A DNA stretch of 64,000 bases from the NCBI RefSeq assembly GCF_029892685.1, contig NZ_JARXVD010000002.1:1-64000 (forward strand), given 5' to 3'. Positions 1 to 9,204 of the stretch are shown piece after piece. Source of the stretch: Mycobacterium sp. OTB74. GTDB lineage: Bacteria; Actinomycetota; Actinomycetes; Mycobacteriales; Mycobacteriaceae. The stretch's first letter is position 1; the number at the start of each line of letters is the position of its first letter. The notes beneath the pieces were generated by a model, which saw nothing but the letters and a program-made list of their open reading frames with translations, was not told the DNA's origin and ran no database searches. A program made the position numbers and the translations under genes.

Positions 1-69
1 GACTGTGGCGAAAAGTGCTGATATAAAACAACTTTCGTGGTCAGCGGCATAACCCGATCATAGCACTGG

Positions 70-95
70 GCAGATTCGAATCCTGCCGGGGGCAC
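70..95 (+). repeat. tRNA 3'-end-like fragment 1 (possible att remnant)
   Basis: This matches the T-arm and 3' acceptor strand of a tRNA: stem GCAGA, loop TTCGAAT, stem CCTGC, then CGGGGGCAC. One of the five T-stem pairs is broken. No matching 5' half of a tRNA lies upstream, so it is not a functional gene. Two related copies lie at 13965-13992 and 14947-14972, and the similarity to the third extends about 40 nt upstream (GATCATAGCAC versus GATCGTAGCAC). Integrating elements often duplicate a tRNA 3' end. Confidence 0.5.
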
Positions 96-479
96 TCAAG
101 TTTTCCCAGTTCAGACGCCATTTTCTGGCTTCGGATGAAACGATGGGCTACATATGGGCCACGTCGTTTCCCGAGGTCAGCGCCGCCAAGGCCCTGTGCC
201 GTGTTTGCCGCCGAAGATCGGCCTGCCCCAAGGCCGGCGCCGAGAGGCCCATTCCCGGCCCCCAGAGCCACGTTCGCGAGTCAAACGACTGGCCCTCATC
301 CAGGGCACGGGATCGTGTTGTACACCAATGGATGCTTCGGTCGTGCACCCTAGGTGGAGGCACCGCCACCAGCGCCACTTTCGGAAGTGCGCCCCAATAG
401 GACGCATGGACGGAGAGTGTGGCCCAGCGGAGGGTCTAGCGCCCTATGATGGTGAACCGGGAACTCGGGGGGAGGTCGG

Positions 480-3400
480 ATGACCGCAGCGTCCGAGTGC
501 CGCACCTGTGGCACCGAGCCGCGTGAGGGTGCGCGATTCTGTGACGGCTGTGGTGCACCTGTCGCGGAGCGCGACGCCCGTGCGGAGTACAAGCAGGTAA
601 CCGTGCTGTTCGCCGACGTTGTCCGCTCGATGGATATTGCGGCAGCGGTGGGTGCCGAGCGGTTGCGTGAGATCATGACCGACCTGATCGACCGTGCGTC
701 GGCAGTAGTGCAGCGTTACGGCGGCACGGTGGACAAGTTCACCGGCGACGGCATCATGGCCGTGTTCGGTGCGCCGGTCACGTTGGAGGACCACGCTATT
801 CGTGCCTGTCTGGCGGCCTTGGGTGTTCAGGAGGAGGCCAAACGGCTTGCCGTCGAAGTCGGCGAGCGCGACGGCGTGGAGCTGCGGGTGCGGGTCGGGC
901 TGAACTCCGGTGAGGTGATCGCCGGTGGGTTGGGGTCGGGCCAGTTTGGCTACACCGCCGTGGGCGAGCAAGTCGGCATGGCCCAGCGGATGGAGTCGGT
1001 CGCGCTGCCGGGTGGGGTGATGCTCAGCGCGTCCACCGCGCGGCTGGTTGAGGGCGCAGCGGTTCTCGGTGAACCGGAGAGGGTTCAGATCAAGGGTGCC
1101 AACGAGCCGGTGCCCGCCCGTCGACTGTTATGGATGGGCGATGGGTCTCGCGCTGGCGGGCGTGCTGAGTCGAATCTGGTTGGTCGGCAATGGGAAATGT
1201 CTGCGGTTGAGGGCTTGTTCAGCCGCGCCATTGAAGGCCACGGCGCGGTGGTGGGCGTGGTGGGCTCACCTGGAATCGGTAAGAGCCGTCTGGTGCGCGA
1301 GGTCTCTGCGCTGGCAGCGACTCGGGGTGTGGAGGTGTTCAGCGCCTTCTGCGAGTCGCACACCAGCCAGGTCCCCTTCCATGCCGTGGCGCGGCTGCTG
1401 CGTGCGATCACTGGCATCAAGGGTCTTGACCCGCAGGCCGCCCGAGCGCGGATACAGGCGCAGTTTCCCGACGCGGAGCCCGAGGACTTGGTGCTCTTCG
1501 ACGACATGCTCGGTGTGGCCGATCCCGAGGTGGCGCTGCCCAAGATAGACCCGGATGCCCGGCGGCGGCGGTTGACCGCACTGGTCAACGCCGCCTCGTT
1601 GGCCCGCGAAACCCCGAGGGTCTACGTCATCGAGGACGCCCATTGGATCGATGAGGTCAGCGAGTCGATGCTGGCCGACTTCGTCAGGGTTATCCCGCAG
1701 ACGCCCTCGCTGGTGCTCATCAGCTACCGACCCGAGTACGACGGGGCGTTGGCAAGGGTGCATGGTGCTCCAACTATCGCCCTTGCGCCGCTAAGTGATT
1801 CAGAAACCACAGCACTGGTCTCCGAACTGCTCGGCCCCGACCCCTCGGTTGGTCCGCTGGGTCAGACCATCGCTGAGCGGGTCGCCGGGAATCCGTTCTT
1901 TGCCGAGGAGATAGTCCGTGAACTGGCCGAGCGCACTGTCCTGCGCGGGCACCGCAGTGCCTACTCCTCGACAGCCGCTCTGGACAAGGTCAGCATCCCC
2001 GCCACCGTGCAAGCCACCATCGCCGCCCGCATCGACCGGCTTGACCCGCCGGCCAAACGCACGCTGAGCGCAGCAGCGGTCATCGGCTCGAAGTTCAGCC
2101 GAGACCTGTTGGAAACGCTGGGTATTGATGCCGTCCTAGACGATCTGGTGAGCGGGGAGTTGATCGATCAGATCACGTTCACCGACGATCCCGCGTATGT
2201 GTTCCACCACCCGCTGATCCGCACGGTGGCCTACGAATCACAGCTCAAATCCGATCGCGCCGAGCTGCATCGGAGCGTCGCAGCCGCCATCGAATCAGGT
2301 AACCCGGCAGCGGTCGAGGAGAATGCGGCCCTGATCGCCGAACATTTGGAGGCCGCCGGTGATCTGCAAGCCTACGGCTGGCACATGCGCGCGGCCACGT
2401 GGGCGAACAACCGCGACATCGCGGCAGCGCGACTGAGTTGGGAGCGCGCCCAAACGATCGCCGACGCCCTGCCTGCCGTTGACCCGCACCGAGCAGCAAT
2501 GCGCATCGCCCCGCGTACTATGCTGTGCGCGACCGCCTACAGAGTCCACGAACATGTGGCCGGCGCCCCCTTTGATGAGTTGCGGGAGTTGTCCGCTGCC
2601 GCCGGGGAAAAGGGATCACTGGCCATCGGCATGGCCGGGCTGGTAACTGATCACGCGTTCCGGGGCCGGGTGCGCGAGGCGTCGCACCTGGCATCGGAAG
2701 CCTGGACCCTCGCCGAGTCGATCGGTGATCCGTCCCTAACGGTGGGACTGTCCTTCCCCCTGATCTACGCCAAGATTCACAACGCCGCGTGGACTGACGT
2801 GCTGTGGTGGTCACAGACAGTCATTGACCTGGCCGACGGTGACCCCTCAAGAGGCAACTTCATCATCGGGTCTCCGCTAGCACTCGCCTTTGCGTCGCGG
2901 GCTATGGCCGGTTGGTGCCTGGGTCGTCCGGGATGGCGTGACGACCAGCAGCAAGCCCTGGCCATGGCCCGCAGCGCCGACTCCATGTCGTACGCCTACG
3001 CGATGGTTGTCACCTATGTCTACTTCCCGGGAATATCCCTTGGCGTGCTGCGGGCCGACGATTCTGCGATGCGCGAGATCGAGGATGCCCTACAAGCAGC
3101 CGAACGATCCAGTGATGACCATGCGGTGCACATCGCGCAGATGACCCTAGGCATTGCGCTGGTACACCGCCAAACGGCTGCCGAGCATGACCGCGGACAA
3201 AAGCTGCTGGCCGAGCTCAGCTACGAGTTCGCGAGCCTGGAAACCCTGACGTCAGATTTACCGATCATCGACTTGTGCTTGGCACGTGAGGGGGCTCGGC
3301 GTGGGGATCGCAATAACGCCATACCGGCCATGCGCACCGCCGTCGACGACCTGGTCCGCGAGGGACAGCTGCTGCAGTGGGGCATTCCTGCGACGGGCGT

Positions 3401-3656
3401 TCTGGTGGACACACTGCTGGACCGCGGAGCTGAGAGTGACGTAGCCGAAGCCCAGGCCGCGATCACCAGGTTGTCGGACGCGCCAGCCGATGAGGGCCTG
3501 GTGATACGCGACATCTGGCTGCTGCGGCTCCGCGCTCTTCTGGCCCGCGCTCACGGCGATGACACGGCTTATGCGGACTTGCGGGATCGCTACCGCGAGA
3601 TGGCGAGAACGCTTGGCTTCGAGGGGCATATCGAGTGGGCCGAGGCGATGCCATGA
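480..3656 (+). CDS. Zinc-ribbon / class III nucleotidyl cyclase / AAA-ATPase signalling protein
   Basis: This 1058-aa protein belongs to the large cyclase-ATPase regulators common in mycobacteria. The N-terminus is a zinc ribbon (C7, C10, C21, C24). A class III cyclase domain spans about residues 38-210: metal-binding Asp in FADVVRSMD and TGDGIMAVF, and the substrate Lys in VDKFTGDG. The usual transition-state Asn is Gly (EQVGMAQRM), so activity may be altered. A Walker A loop, GSPGIGKSRL, lies near residue 261 and a Walker B strand, VYVIEDAHW, near 381. The remaining 550 residues are helical and TPR-like; no C-terminal LuxR helix-turn-helix is obvious. GGGGAGG 5 nt upstream supports the ATG at 480. 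It stands alone, with no operon partner. Confidence 0.9.
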   Translation: MTAASECRTCGTEPREGARFCDGCGAPVAERDARAEYKQVTVLFADVVRSMDIAAAVGAERLREIMTDLIDRASAVVQRYGGTVDKFTGDGIMAVFGAPVTLEDHAIRACLAALGVQEEAKRLAVEVGERDGVELRVRVGLNSGEVIAGGLGSGQFGYTAVGEQVGMAQRMESVALPGGVMLSASTARLVEGAAVLGEPERVQIKGANEPVPARRLLWMGDGSRAGGRAESNLVGRQWEMSAVEGLFSRAIEGHGAVVGVVGSPGIGKSRLVREVSALAATRGVEVFSAFCESHTSQVPFHAVARLLRAITGIKGLDPQAARARIQAQFPDAEPEDLVLFDDMLGVADPEVALPKIDPDARRRRLTALVNAASLARETPRVYVIEDAHWIDEVSESMLADFVRVIPQTPSLVLISYRPEYDGALARVHGAPTIALAPLSDSETTALVSELLGPDPSVGPLGQTIAERVAGNPFFAEEIVRELAERTVLRGHRSAYSSTAALDKVSIPATVQATIAARIDRLDPPAKRTLSAAAVIGSKFSRDLLETLGIDAVLDDLVSGELIDQITFTDDPAYVFHHPLIRTVAYESQLKSDRAELHRSVAAAIESGNPAAVEENAALIAEHLEAAGDLQAYGWHMRAATWANNRDIAAARLSWERAQTIADALPAVDPHRAAMRIAPRTMLCATAYRVHEHVAGAPFDELRELSAAAGEKGSLAIGMAGLVTDHAFRGRVREASHLASEAWTLAESIGDPSLTVGLSFPLIYAKIHNAAWTDVLWWSQTVIDLADGDPSRGNFIIGSPLALAFASRAMAGWCLGRPGWRDDQQQALAMARSADSMSYAYAMVVTYVYFPGISLGVLRADDSAMREIEDALQAAERSSDDHAVHIAQMTLGIALVHRQTAAEHDRGQKLLAELSYEFASLETLTSDLPIIDLCLAREGARRGDRNNAIPAMRTAVDDLVREGQLLQWGIPATGVLVDTLLDRGAESDVAEAQAAITRLSDAPADEGLVIRDIWLLRLRALLARAHGDDTAYADLRDRYREMARTLGFEGHIEWAEAMP

Positions 3657-3933
3657 TGGCGATCGGTCGGGAAGCATGCCAACCATGTGCCAAAAAAAGA
3701 CGTGTGGGACGCTAAGTTCTCGCATCGGTAATTCTCCTGCCTCAGCGGGGTGGTCCGGCAACAATGACGACGTCGGGGTCGCGACAGCCTCACCGAGTGG
3801 AGATGATCCATGAGTGTCCTCGACGGGCTCGACTGTGAAAGTCGGCGCGTAGGGGGTCGTTCGCTCACCGGCTCCGTAGCTCTCGTTCCTCGAGGGGGTC
3901 GGGCCTTACTTACTCTCGCTGCTCGTAACTTGG

Positions 3934-4461
3934 TTACCACGCGATCACGTGGTCGTTGCGCGCTCCGGCGAGGTACTGCGCCATCGGCATGCCGGTGCCC
4001 GTGGTTTCGACCCCGTCCAGCTCCCAATACCGTTGCGGCCCAGGCGGTTCCCCGTAGTGCGCGGTGATGGTGTCTGTGCGGTCAACGATCCAGCCGGTGA
4101 TCTCAAGCCCGACGTTCGGCACGGAAAGCCTTGGCCCGCAGAAGAAGTCGACACCGTCCAGCGCGGCGCGGCGCATCGACCCCGACCCGGACGAGTCGGG
4201 CCAGCCGCCGACGATGGCGGCGTGGGTGCGTTTCACCAGCACCGCCTCACCCGCCCTCAAATGCGGTAGGAGCCTTGATCTTTCGATGGGCCAAAGTTCA
4301 CGTTCGGGGTCATCGGCATCGAGGTGGTTGATGCGCGGGTCTTGGTTCCCGTCGACCAGCTCTTCGAGGGCGGTCAGCTTGGCGTACACCCCGTCGAGGT
4401 GATGCGTCTCGGCCACGCCGGGTCGACGCCTGACGCTGCTGCCGTCAGCGTTGCGCGGCAC
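3934..4461 (-). CDS. Conserved hypothetical protein, duplicated module, copy A (175 aa)
   Basis: I do not recognise the family. It is real because a 177-aa paralogue at 10808-11341 keeps the same frame and most residues, and a third truncated copy ends at 8996. It is soluble and mixed alpha/beta in composition, with no signal peptide or membrane segment. A conserved C-terminal stretch includes QRYWELDGV and GMPMAQYLAG. Its start overlaps the end of the upstream 123-aa gene by 17 nt, so the two are probably translationally coupled. The pair diverges from the hydrolase-cyclase gene at 5066. The C-terminal tail (RNDHVIAW) differs from copy B (RNGRKVKIC). Confidence 0.65.
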   Translation of the reverse strand: MPRNADGSSVRRRPGVAETHHLDGVYAKLTALEELVDGNQDPRINHLDADDPERELWPIERSRLLPHLRAGEAVLVKRTHAAIVGGWPDSSGSGSMRRAALDGVDFFCGPRLSVPNVGLEITGWIVDRTDTITAHYGEPPGPQRYWELDGVETTGTGMPMAQYLAGARNDHVIAW

Positions 4462-4816
4462 GACGTGCCCTCTCGCGGTCCCATCGGGTCTGCGCTGCCT
4501 TGCGGGCCTTGATCGAGGTGGCGGTCAGCGGTGCGTCCTCGGGCACCTCGGTGTCGATGAGCTTGAGCAGCCGCGCTACCGACACCTCGGTCAGGCGCAC
4601 CTCGGTCGCCAGCGCGATCTTCAGTCGGGTCTGATCGGCTTCGTCGTACCGCTGGGCCAGTTCCACCTTCCGGTCGATCTGCGCCGCGATCAGGTCGAGC
4701 ACCTCGCGCTCAGCGGCGCTCCAAACCAGCTCTCTGCCCGCCTCTTTCGCCGCCTTCACCAGCTCGTCGTCCAGGGAGCGTAGAACACGTTGTGCCTCTT
4801 TGCTTTTCGCTTCCAT
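4445..4816 (-). CDS. Small helical hypothetical protein, duplicated module, copy A (123 aa)
   Basis: Highly charged, mostly helical 123-aa protein starting MEAKSKEAQRVLR and ending in an Arg/Ala-rich tail (RWDRERARRAAQR). The paralogue at 11325-11696 differs at only a few residues. Leu/Ala/Glu-rich heptads suggest coiled coil. The composition and basic tail resemble small phage-encoded proteins such as small terminase-like subunits, but I cannot assign this. It lies first in a two-gene minus-strand operon and diverges from the hydrolase-cyclase gene across a 249-nt gap that is also nearly duplicated. Confidence 0.65.
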   Translation of the reverse strand: MEAKSKEAQRVLRSLDDELVKAAKEAGRELVWSAAEREVLDLIAAQIDRKVELAQRYDEADQTRLKIALATEVRLTEVSVARLLKLIDTEVPEDAPLTATSIKARKAAQTRWDRERARRAAQR

Positions 4817-5053
4817 CAGCCAAGCATACCGCTCGGCAGCTCAGCGCGGCGCCAGCCAGGCCCAGCCCCCTCTGACGCGCTCTCACGCGCGCTAACTTTG
4901 CGATCCCCTATCCGGTCGGGTCGCGGCGTCGGCGCGGCGGATGTACGGCCACGAGTTCAGGTCGTCTCTGACACCAACGGCAATCGCGCGTTGTTCAGCC
5001 GCCTGCCAAGCCTCGGCGGCGGCAAACAACCGAGCTCGACCCGCTCCTTGGCT

Positions 5054-5059
5054 TACACT
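5054..5059 (+). promoter_or_regulatory. -10 element TACACT of hydrolase-cyclase copy A
   Basis: TACACT fits the mycobacterial TANNNT -10 consensus. It lies exactly 6 nt before the GTG at 5066, so transcription should begin at or next to the start codon and give a leaderless mRNA. The same hexamer and spacing occur in copy B at 11902-11907. Confidence 0.6.
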
Positions 5060-5065
5060 TCTGCG

Positions 5066-6379
5066 GTGTTCTCCGAGACGCGCTATGCGCTGAACGGGGA
5101 CTTGCGCGTCGCCTACCGCGCGTCGCCCGAGGGCGCTCGCGACATCGTGTTCGTCTCTAACTGGTTCACGTGCTGCGAAATGGTGCCGGAGCTGCCCTTC
5201 CTTCGAGGATGGGTCGAGGCGATGACATCGCTGGGTCGGCTCATTTTCTTCGACCAGCCAGGCACCGGGGTGTCCGATCCCGTCACGCCGGGTGCACTGC
5301 CGACCTTGGAGCAATGGGCCGACACCATCACCGCCGTGCTCGACGATCTCGGCAGCCGCGAAGCGGTCCTTCTTACCCATGACGGCGCGTTCGCGACGGG
5401 TGCGCTGTTCGCGGCAACACACCCATCTCGCACCACCGCGCTGGTTGTGCTCGATGGTTACGCAGAGGCGGGCGGCACCCCACTCGTTGAAGACGACGCA
5501 GCCCGAGCGGCGTTTATCGGCATGTGGGGCACCGGGGAGTGGCAACATCGGGTAAATCCCGATGCGCCGTGGAACGAGGACATCCGGGCAACGTGTGCCC
5601 GACACGAACGAATGGCAGCAAGCCCCGCGACAGTAGCTCAAATGGTCTCGCTCACAGCCGAATTGGACGTGCGGGCGGTGCTTCCCACAGTCCGCGTGCC
5701 AACCCTCGTGGTCCAGCACTCCGACGACCGGCTCGCACCGCCCGCGAAGGGCAAGTACATCGCCGAGCGCATATCGGGCGCAAAGTACGTAGAGCTGCCG
5801 GGGCGCAACTTCTACCACTTCGTCGAACCGTGGCGCGATTCGTTCCGGGAGATCGCTGAGTTCCTCACCGGCGAGCAGGCCGAGGTGGCCGATGATCGGG
5901 TCCTGGCCACGGTGCTGTTCACCGACATCGTGGACTCGACGCGCCGAGCCGCCGAAATGGGTGACCGTGATTGGCGTGCGCTGCTCGACGCGCATGACGC
6001 CATCGTCCGGGCACAACTCAACCGCTTCAGGGGCCGCGAGGTGAACACGTCCGGCGATGGCTTCCTCGTCATGTTCGACGGCCCGCAGCGAGCGATCCGC
6101 TGCGCCATGGCGATCCGCGACGCGGTGCAGGCACTCGGCATTCAGGTGCGCGCCGGGTTGCACACAGGCGAGTGCGAGATTCGCGGCGACGACATCGGCG
6201 GGATTGCGGTACACATCGGCGCGCGGGTGAGCACGTTGGCTGGGCCGAACGACGTGATCGTGTCCAGCACGCTGCGCGACCTCGTCATCGGATCAGGGCT
6301 TGAGTTCGAGGATCGCGGCGCTCACCAACTCAAGGGCGTGCCCGGCGAATGGCGGCTTTTTGCCGTCGCTTCTCCGTAG
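5066..6379 (+). CDS. Alpha/beta-hydrolase - class III cyclase fusion, copy A (LipJ/Rv1900c-like)
   Basis: A 437-aa two-domain protein with the layout of M. tuberculosis Rv1900c. Residues about 1-265 form an alpha/beta-hydrolase; about 275-435 form a class III cyclase. The cyclase keeps both metal Asp (FTDIVDST, SGDGFLVMF). The substrate Lys is Asn (REVNTSGDG) and the transition-state Asn is His (AVHIGARV), non-canonical features also discussed for Rv1900c. In the hydrolase the nucleophile elbow reads LTHDGAFA, so the usual Ser is Asp106; HSDD and RNFYHFVEP could supply the acid and His. I chose the GTG at 5066 because the conserved fold starts at ETRYALNGD and a -10 sits 6 nt upstream. The open frame extends back to 4790 but would overlap the divergent gene. 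Confidence 0.88.
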   Translation: MFSETRYALNGDLRVAYRASPEGARDIVFVSNWFTCCEMVPELPFLRGWVEAMTSLGRLIFFDQPGTGVSDPVTPGALPTLEQWADTITAVLDDLGSREAVLLTHDGAFATGALFAATHPSRTTALVVLDGYAEAGGTPLVEDDAARAAFIGMWGTGEWQHRVNPDAPWNEDIRATCARHERMAASPATVAQMVSLTAELDVRAVLPTVRVPTLVVQHSDDRLAPPAKGKYIAERISGAKYVELPGRNFYHFVEPWRDSFREIAEFLTGEQAEVADDRVLATVLFTDIVDSTRRAAEMGDRDWRALLDAHDAIVRAQLNRFRGREVNTSGDGFLVMFDGPQRAIRCAMAIRDAVQALGIQVRAGLHTGECEIRGDDIGGIAVHIGARVSTLAGPNDVIVSSTLRDLVIGSGLEFEDRGAHQLKGVPGEWRLFAVASP

Positions 6380-6876
6380 TACTGGGTTTCGGCGAAACTC
6401 GCCCCTCCCGCACGCCGATCCGGAAGCTTGCGAAACCCGCAGACCCCAACGGCCGGGCGCTCCACCAGCTCGGGCTCAGGAGAGCCGTCATGGCTGGCGA
6501 TCGAACCACCGCACGCGCGCCTAACGTACCGAATTGCGCTATGCGGGCAGCGCGTTTGACGACCGGCCCGTCGAGGCTGCCTTGTTAGCTCCCGCCGATG
6601 CTGCTCGGCAAGCCGCTGATCTTCAACAACGCGGTGGGCCGTTCAATGGCCTGGCACAGCCGTTCCTCGAAAACCCACCGCACCAGGTTCTCGACGAAGT
6701 CATCATTCTGCGCGCCGCTGCGGATGACCATCGATTCACGCACCAGCACCGTGCCGAATGACCGTCGTGGAGATAACCGGCACACCCTAGGTCGGCGTCG
6801 ACGGCTAGCGAAATACATGCTGCCAAAAGACATCGGTTTGGTTGAAATGACCCAGCCGGTGTGACCCAGGGTTTTA
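6380..6876. other. 497-nt intergenic region with one weak ORF
   Basis: No convincing gene. A minus-strand frame at 6585-6833 (82 aa) has protein-like composition in its C-terminal two thirds (NDDFVENLVRWVFEERL), while its N-terminal third is Arg-rich and unconvincing. It could be a decayed gene fragment; I do not recognise its family. No terminator hairpin was found directly after the hydrolase-cyclase stop. Confidence 0.35.
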
Positions 6877-6882
6877 TATCAT
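6877..6882 (+). promoter_or_regulatory. -10 element TATCAT of the Ser/Thr kinase gene
   Basis: TATCAT matches TANNNT and lies 6 nt before the ATG at 6889, the same geometry as at 5054 and 11902. No Shine-Dalgarno sequence precedes the ATG, so a leaderless transcript is likely. Confidence 0.6.
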
Positions 6883-6888
6883 TCGCCC

Positions 6889-8964
6889 ATGCCGTTGGCC
6901 GATGGCGAAGTTTTCGCTGGATACACCATCCTGCGGATGCTGGGGTCTGGCGGGTCGGGCGAGGTCTACCTCGCCCAGCACCCCCGGCTGCCCCGCCACG
7001 ACGCGCTGAAAATTCTGTCGTCGGCTGTGACAGCTAACACCGTATTCCGCGAACGGTTCACCCGCGAAGGCGACATCGTCGCCGCGCTCTCGCATCCGCA
7101 CATCGTTGTTGTGCACGACCGGGGCGAGTTTGAGGGGCAGCTGTGGATTTCGATGGAGTATGTGGACGGCACCGACGCCGCCCGGCTGGTGCGTGACCGT
7201 TACCCGGTCGGCATGCCGGCAGACGAGGCAATCACGATCATCACCGCCATCGCGGGGGCCCTCGACTACGCCCACCAACGGGGTCTGCTGCATCGCGACG
7301 TCAAGCCAGCCAATATCTTGCTCAGCAAGCGAGACAGCGACGGCGAGCAACGGGTATTTCTGGCCGACTTTGGAATAGCGCGAGAACTGGCTCACTCCGG
7401 CGGACTGACAGCCACCAACCTAACCGTGGGAACGGTCGCCTACGCGGCCCCCGAGCAGTTGATGGGTGAAGACCTGGACGGGCGGGCCGATCAGTACGCG
7501 CTGGCTGCCACCGCGTTCCACCTGTTCGCCGGTGCGCCGCCGTATCAGCATTCCAACCCGGTTGCCGTGATCAGCCAGCACCTCAACGCGGCTCCCCCCA
7601 AGCTCAGCGACCATCGCCCAGGTCTGGCGAGCCTCGACAGTGTCTTGTCGACCGCGATGGCCAAGAATCGTGACGACCGCTTCGCACGATGTGGTGATTT
7701 CGCGAAGGCCCTCAGCGAGCACGTCAGCACTGGGCGGATCGGTGATCGCGGCACCGAGGCCGCCATCAGCGTGGCCTTCTCGGCAGCGGAGTCCGAGATC
7801 GACCGCAGCTCTCGAACCCACGCGCCGCGCTGGCGGCGTCGGATCGTCCTCGCGGCGGTGATAGCGGTGGCTGTGCTCACCGCCGTTGGCCTCATCGGCT
7901 ATGTAATCCAGCGCAAGCACAACAACACAACCTCAACTCCGCCTGTTGCCGTGCTCGACGGCACCTATCGCCTCGACTTCGACAATTCCAAGCGGACGAC
8001 CAACGGGTCGCCCAATCCGCCGCCGGCCTCTCAGCCTCAAACCGATACGGTTTGGTGGGCTTATCGTTCAACATGCACATCAACAGGATGTGTTGCCACC
8101 GGGACACCACTCGATAAGATCAACCACCAAATAGTGAGTACTCCAAGCGCTATAGCCGAATTTCACTTTGCCGATAAGCATTGGCAGCGCGTACCCGTGC
8201 GAGACCGACGGCAGTATGAGAAATGCTCGGTGCAAGACGATAAGGAGGCAGCGCATTCGGACACCGAACTGTACGCCTGGTCATTGGAGCCGCAACCCGA
8301 CGGGACCCTACGAGGTCTTCTGACCAACACGGTTCTCACTAGTGAATGCAACTTGCAGGGTGTGGTAAGGCAGGCGCCGTTTTTGATGACGCGGATAGGT
8401 GATGTACCCCGCGGCGTCGCTGTCGCCGATCCAGCGACTGTTGCCCCTGCGCCGACGAGTACCTCCCCGCCCGCGGTTGTTGGTCCGGTGCTCGACGGCA
8501 CCTATCGTTTGGACTTTTTGTTTTTGAACACGACAAACAACAAGGGGCTTCGGAATGACGCTTCACGCAATGACACAAAATGGTGGGCGTTCCGTTCGAG
8601 ATGTACAGCTGCGGGATGCGTGGCCACAGGGGCAGAGGTGGACGCCGCCAACCGCCAAGAGCACACCGGTCGTGCAAAAGTGCTTCGCTTCACCGATGGC
8701 GACTGGCGAGATCAGCCCATACCTGACCGGATAGAGTGCGGAACAACCCGGGTAGGGACAGCCGCCGCCACGGACCAAAATACAGTCAGCTTCAGTTGGG
8801 CTTTGGAGCCTCAGCACGACGGCACACTTAAAGGCGTGGATACGCTTAAAACGGAAAGCGATGAATGCGGCTTTAGGGGGCTCGTGATGAGCGTGCCTTT
8901 GGTGGCGACGCGGGTTGGTGAGGTGCCACCCAGCGTCGTACTGGCCGATCCCGCGCTGTTCTAG
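6889..8964 (+). CDS. Receptor-type Ser/Thr protein kinase (Pkn family) with duplicated ectodomain
   Basis: A 691-aa membrane kinase. Residues about 12-270 are a Hanks-type kinase domain with glycine loop GSGGSGEVYLA, catalytic K41, HRD at 135-137, DFG at 160-162 and APE at 187-189. The activation loop is Thr-rich (GGLTATNLTVGT), as in PknB-type autophosphorylated kinases. A single membrane helix spans about 317-339 and is preceded by Arg residues, which places the rest outside the cell. The exported part has two copies of one domain, beginning VLDGTYRLDF near residues 352 and 534, each with WWA(Y/F)RS, a conserved Cys pair (C-x4-GC) and ATG motifs. Similar ectodomains occur in other mycobacterial Pkn proteins; the ligand is unknown. 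The leaderless start is set by the -10 at 6877. Confidence 0.93.
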   Translation: MPLADGEVFAGYTILRMLGSGGSGEVYLAQHPRLPRHDALKILSSAVTANTVFRERFTREGDIVAALSHPHIVVVHDRGEFEGQLWISMEYVDGTDAARLVRDRYPVGMPADEAITIITAIAGALDYAHQRGLLHRDVKPANILLSKRDSDGEQRVFLADFGIARELAHSGGLTATNLTVGTVAYAAPEQLMGEDLDGRADQYALAATAFHLFAGAPPYQHSNPVAVISQHLNAAPPKLSDHRPGLASLDSVLSTAMAKNRDDRFARCGDFAKALSEHVSTGRIGDRGTEAAISVAFSAAESEIDRSSRTHAPRWRRRIVLAAVIAVAVLTAVGLIGYVIQRKHNNTTSTPPVAVLDGTYRLDFDNSKRTTNGSPNPPPASQPQTDTVWWAYRSTCTSTGCVATGTPLDKINHQIVSTPSAIAEFHFADKHWQRVPVRDRRQYEKCSVQDDKEAAHSDTELYAWSLEPQPDGTLRGLLTNTVLTSECNLQGVVRQAPFLMTRIGDVPRGVAVADPATVAPAPTSTSPPAVVGPVLDGTYRLDFLFLNTTNNKGLRNDASRNDTKWWAFRSRCTAAGCVATGAEVDAANRQEHTGRAKVLRFTDGDWRDQPIPDRIECGTTRVGTAAATDQNTVSFSWALEPQHDGTLKGVDTLKTESDECGFRGLVMSVPLVATRVGEVPPSVVLADPALF

Positions 8965-8995
8965 GCCACCGGCTTGCGTGGCATGGTCTTTCGCT

Positions 8996-9126
8996 CATCG
9001 AATCTTGACCTTCCGCCCGTTGCGCCCGCTCGCCAGGTACTGCGCCATCGGCATGCCCGCGCCCGTGGTTTCGACCCAGTCCGGTTCCCAATACCGTTGC
9101 TGCCCAGGCGGTTCCCCGCAGTGCGC
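8996..9126 (-). pseudogene. C-terminal remnant of the 175-aa module protein (third copy)
   Basis: Read on the minus strand, this stretch encodes about 40 residues matching the C-terminus of the proteins at 3934-4461 and 10808-11341 (PPGQQRYWE, GAGMPMAQYLA, RNGRKVKI). It is closest to the second copy and ends in a stop at 8996. Homology breaks off near 9126, leaving no start or N-terminal three quarters. It sits between the kinase and TIR genes and shows that the module has been copied and cut more than once here. Confidence 0.75.
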
Positions 9127-9204
9127 ATGCGGCGAGCCGTTTGTATGACATCATCTGCCAACATACGCAGTGCCTGGGACTAGAGGAAGGGACTGTGGAA
9201 GGTC

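Noticed and set aside
3810..4067. 85-aa plus-strand ORF after the cyclase-ATPase gene
   Set aside because: Composition is not protein-like and it overlaps the antisense 175-aa module gene.
4892..6214. 440-aa minus-strand frame, also present at 11740-13299
   Set aside because: Antisense to the hydrolase-cyclase fusions; its conservation simply follows that of the coding strand.
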